Shown: positions 4,990-6,235 of the stretch, piece after piece
Layout: each line of letters starts with the position of its first letter
Position numbering within the stretch: the stretch's first letter is position 1
Source of the DNA: Myxococcota bacterium
GTDB lineage: Bacteria; Myxococcota; UBA4151
Direction: 5' to 3'
Assembly: GCA_028823075.1 (NCBI GenBank)
Contig: JAPKCE010000118.1
Location: forward strand, 1 to 6,235
DNA: 6,235 bases
Position numbers and translations under genes: made by a program
The notes under the pieces: model-generated
Told to the model about the DNA's origin: nothing
Databases searched by the model: none
Seen by the model: only the letters and a program-made list of their open reading frames with translations

Positions 4990-6235
4990 ATGAAACGAGC
5001 GATCGGCTTGATGTTTAGTCTCGGCGTCGTGGCTTGTCTTAACGATAACGCTGTTGATGGACCGTATGTTGTTACAGCACCAGTCGTCGATGCGGGGCCT
5101 GCCTGCCCCGCGGGTGAAGTAAGTTGTGACGAGAGCGGCTTCTTTGTGAAGATCTGCTCCGACGACAACGAGAACTTCGCCCTCGTGCCCTGTAATGACG
5201 ATGAGTATTGCAGTGCTGGTCGCTGTGAAGAGCAGATCTGCGCACCTAACGAGATGGTCTGCCAAAGGCGCTCAACCTTACTCTGCAACGAGTTGGGCAG
5301 CGGCTTTGTTGTCGGCCGTGGAACCAATTGCGAGACTGCGGGCATGTGGTGTCGTGGCGGCGAATGTGTTCGCGAGCCTTGTGAACCCGACTGTAATGAT
5401 AACCAATATTGCAGCGATGAGGGCGAATGCTTGCAGCGGAATTGCGAGCCCGAACAGCGCATCTGCGATGGTACGGAAGCGCGCCTTTGTAACGGTATTG
5501 GCTCGGCCTTCGCTGAGACCACAGACTGCGCAGAAGACAACCGTCTCTGCCACGAGGGCGTCTGCGTGGATGCAGGATGCGGCAACGGTATTCTTGAAGA
5601 CGGTGAGATCTGCGACGACGCAAACCTCGTCAACACGGACGCCTGCACCGACGTCTGCCGTCCCGCCGCTTGCGGTGATGGCGCCACCCGAACGGATATT
5701 GAAGAAGGCCAACCCGGTTACGAAGCTTGTGACGATAACAACGTCCTGAACACCGACGCCTGCACCAACGTCTGCCGTCCCGCCGCTTGCGGCGATGGGC
5801 ACGTTCAGGCGGGTGTTGACGGCTGCGATGACGGCAACCAAAACGACGCCGATGGCTGCGACAATAACTGCCGAGACACCACCAGGCCCTTGTCGTTAAG
5901 CCAATTCTCGAACTGCATCCTTCGCGCCGGAATTCCTTATTGCATGGGTGGTGCGCGCCGTTCAGTACCCAACCAGATGCTGAACCTGACGGGCGTGTTG
6001 CAGTTGTCGGGTACTGCTCGCGTTCATTGCGCTTTGAAGTCGGACGGGACGGTGTGGTGTTGGGGTCGTAACAACTGGGGTCAACTGGGTGACGGCACGA
6101 ATGTTGACCGCTTCCTTCAACCCGGTCAGGTGGTAACGCTGACGGACATCGTCGAACTCGACGGGGGAGCGGATGGAATTTGCGCACGGCGCAACGACGG
6201 AACGGTATGGTGTTGGGGCCGTAATAACCATGCGC
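4990..6235 (+). CDS. Lipoprotein with Cys-rich modules, DUF4215 repeats and RCC1 blades (3' end outside window)
   Basis: The frame is open from the ATG at 4990 to the right edge (415 codons) with no stop. Residues 1-16 (KR near the start, hydrophobic core, VVAC) form a good lipoprotein signal with Cys16 as the lipidation site. Residues 39-192 hold four cysteine-rich modules; three share C-X6-C-X7-9-C-X11-14-C-X5-6-C-X4-C, and the third is short. Residues 197-294 are three DUF4215 (Myxococcus cysteine-rich) repeats of the type CGNG...CDD.N...DAC...C, with Cys at 197/208/219/223, 228/247/258/262 and 267/279/290/294. RCC1 blades follow: a degenerate one (Cys309/Cys318), then C-X9-C-W-G at 347-359 and 398-410, spaced 51 residues as in the left gene. 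DUF4215 and RCC1 regions are known as extracellular repeats and binding propellers; ligand and role here are unknown. It is divergent from the lyase-like gene and probably a paralogue of the left RCC1 gene. More blades are expected beyond the edge. Confidence 0.9.
   Translation, partial: MKRAIGLMFSLGVVACLNDNAVDGPYVVTAPVVDAGPACPAGEVSCDESGFFVKICSDDNENFALVPCNDDEYCSAGRCEEQICAPNEMVCQRRSTLLCNELGSGFVVGRGTNCETAGMWCRGGECVREPCEPDCNDNQYCSDEGECLQRNCEPEQRICDGTEARLCNGIGSAFAETTDCAEDNRLCHEGVCVDAGCGNGILEDGEICDDANLVNTDACTDVCRPAACGDGATRTDIEEGQPGYEACDDNNVLNTDACTNVCRPAACGDGHVQAGVDGCDDGNQNDADGCDNNCRDTTRPLSLSQFSNCILRAGIPYCMGGARRSVPNQMLNLTGVLQLSGTARVHCALKSDGTVWCWGRNNWGQLGDGTNVDRFLQPGQVVTLTDIVELDGGADGICARRNDGTVWCWGRNNHA
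5611..5798 (+). repeat. Direct repeat of 71 bp encoding successive DUF4215 units
   Basis: Bases 5611-5681 and 5728-5798 align without gaps at an offset of 117 bp (39 codons) with 11 mismatches. A run of 25 identical bases lies at 5651-5675 and 5768-5792. Both encode CDD-x-N...NTDACT-x-VCRPAACGDG. The identity at synonymous positions suggests a fairly recent internal duplication or gene conversion. Confidence 0.85.
6043..6228 (+). repeat. RCC1 blade repeat, 153-bp period
   Basis: Bases 6043-6075 and 6196-6228 are 33-bp segments 153 bp apart with 4 mismatches, all at third codon positions, encoding DGTVWCWGRNN. The period matches the blades of the left gene. Confidence 0.85.

Noticed and set aside
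5195..5749. 184-codon plus-strand frame
   Set aside because: It is an alternative frame inside the lipoprotein gene, whose own frame explains the cysteine pattern.
5278..5841. 187-codon open frame on the minus strand, with a hydrophobic, Ala/Val-rich product
   Set aside because: It lies wholly antisense to the lipoprotein gene, whose Cys spacing and repeats are clearly coding; its own repeats are shadows of the DUF4215 duplication.

Overview
The window looks like an accessory stretch of a moderately GC-rich chromosome from a predatory or complex-lifestyle bacterium of the Myxococcota / Bradymonadota kind. Three features point there. Predicted lipoproteins carry Asp/Ala/Pro-rich linkers. One protein has DUF4215 ('Myxococcus cysteine-rich') repeats. 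RCC1-type beta-propeller repeats occur with paired cysteines in exported proteins. The taxonomy is an inference from protein style; no rRNA or marker gene is present.

Layout, left to right. (1) 1-1118 (+): the 3' end of a gene for an RCC1-repeat propeller protein, cut by the left edge. Seven complete Cys-Trp-Gly blade motifs are visible at a 48-51 residue period. (2) 1119-1332: a short convergent spacer with no gene and only a weak terminator candidate. (3) 1333-4653 (-): a complete 1106-residue predicted lipoprotein. It has a disordered D/A/P-rich linker, an uncharacterised N-terminal beta-rich region, and a C-terminal module resembling heparinase II/III-type polysaccharide lyases. (4) 4654-4989: a 336-bp divergent intergenic region. 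It holds a good sigma-70-like promoter for the lyase-like gene, an extended -10 promoter candidate for the rightward gene, and two dyad elements between them. (5) 4990-6235 (+): the 5' part of a second RCC1-type gene, running off the right edge. It encodes a lipoprotein signal, four cysteine-rich modules, three DUF4215 repeats, and then the first RCC1 blades.

The two RCC1 genes point the same way and flank an oppositely oriented polysaccharide-lyase-like gene. All three products appear to act outside the cytoplasm: two have lipoprotein-type N-termini, and all are cysteine-rich. A plausible reading is a cell-surface set that binds and degrades polysaccharide. No sequence evidence shows that the three products work together, and shared regulation of the divergent pair is only suggested by the common intergenic region.
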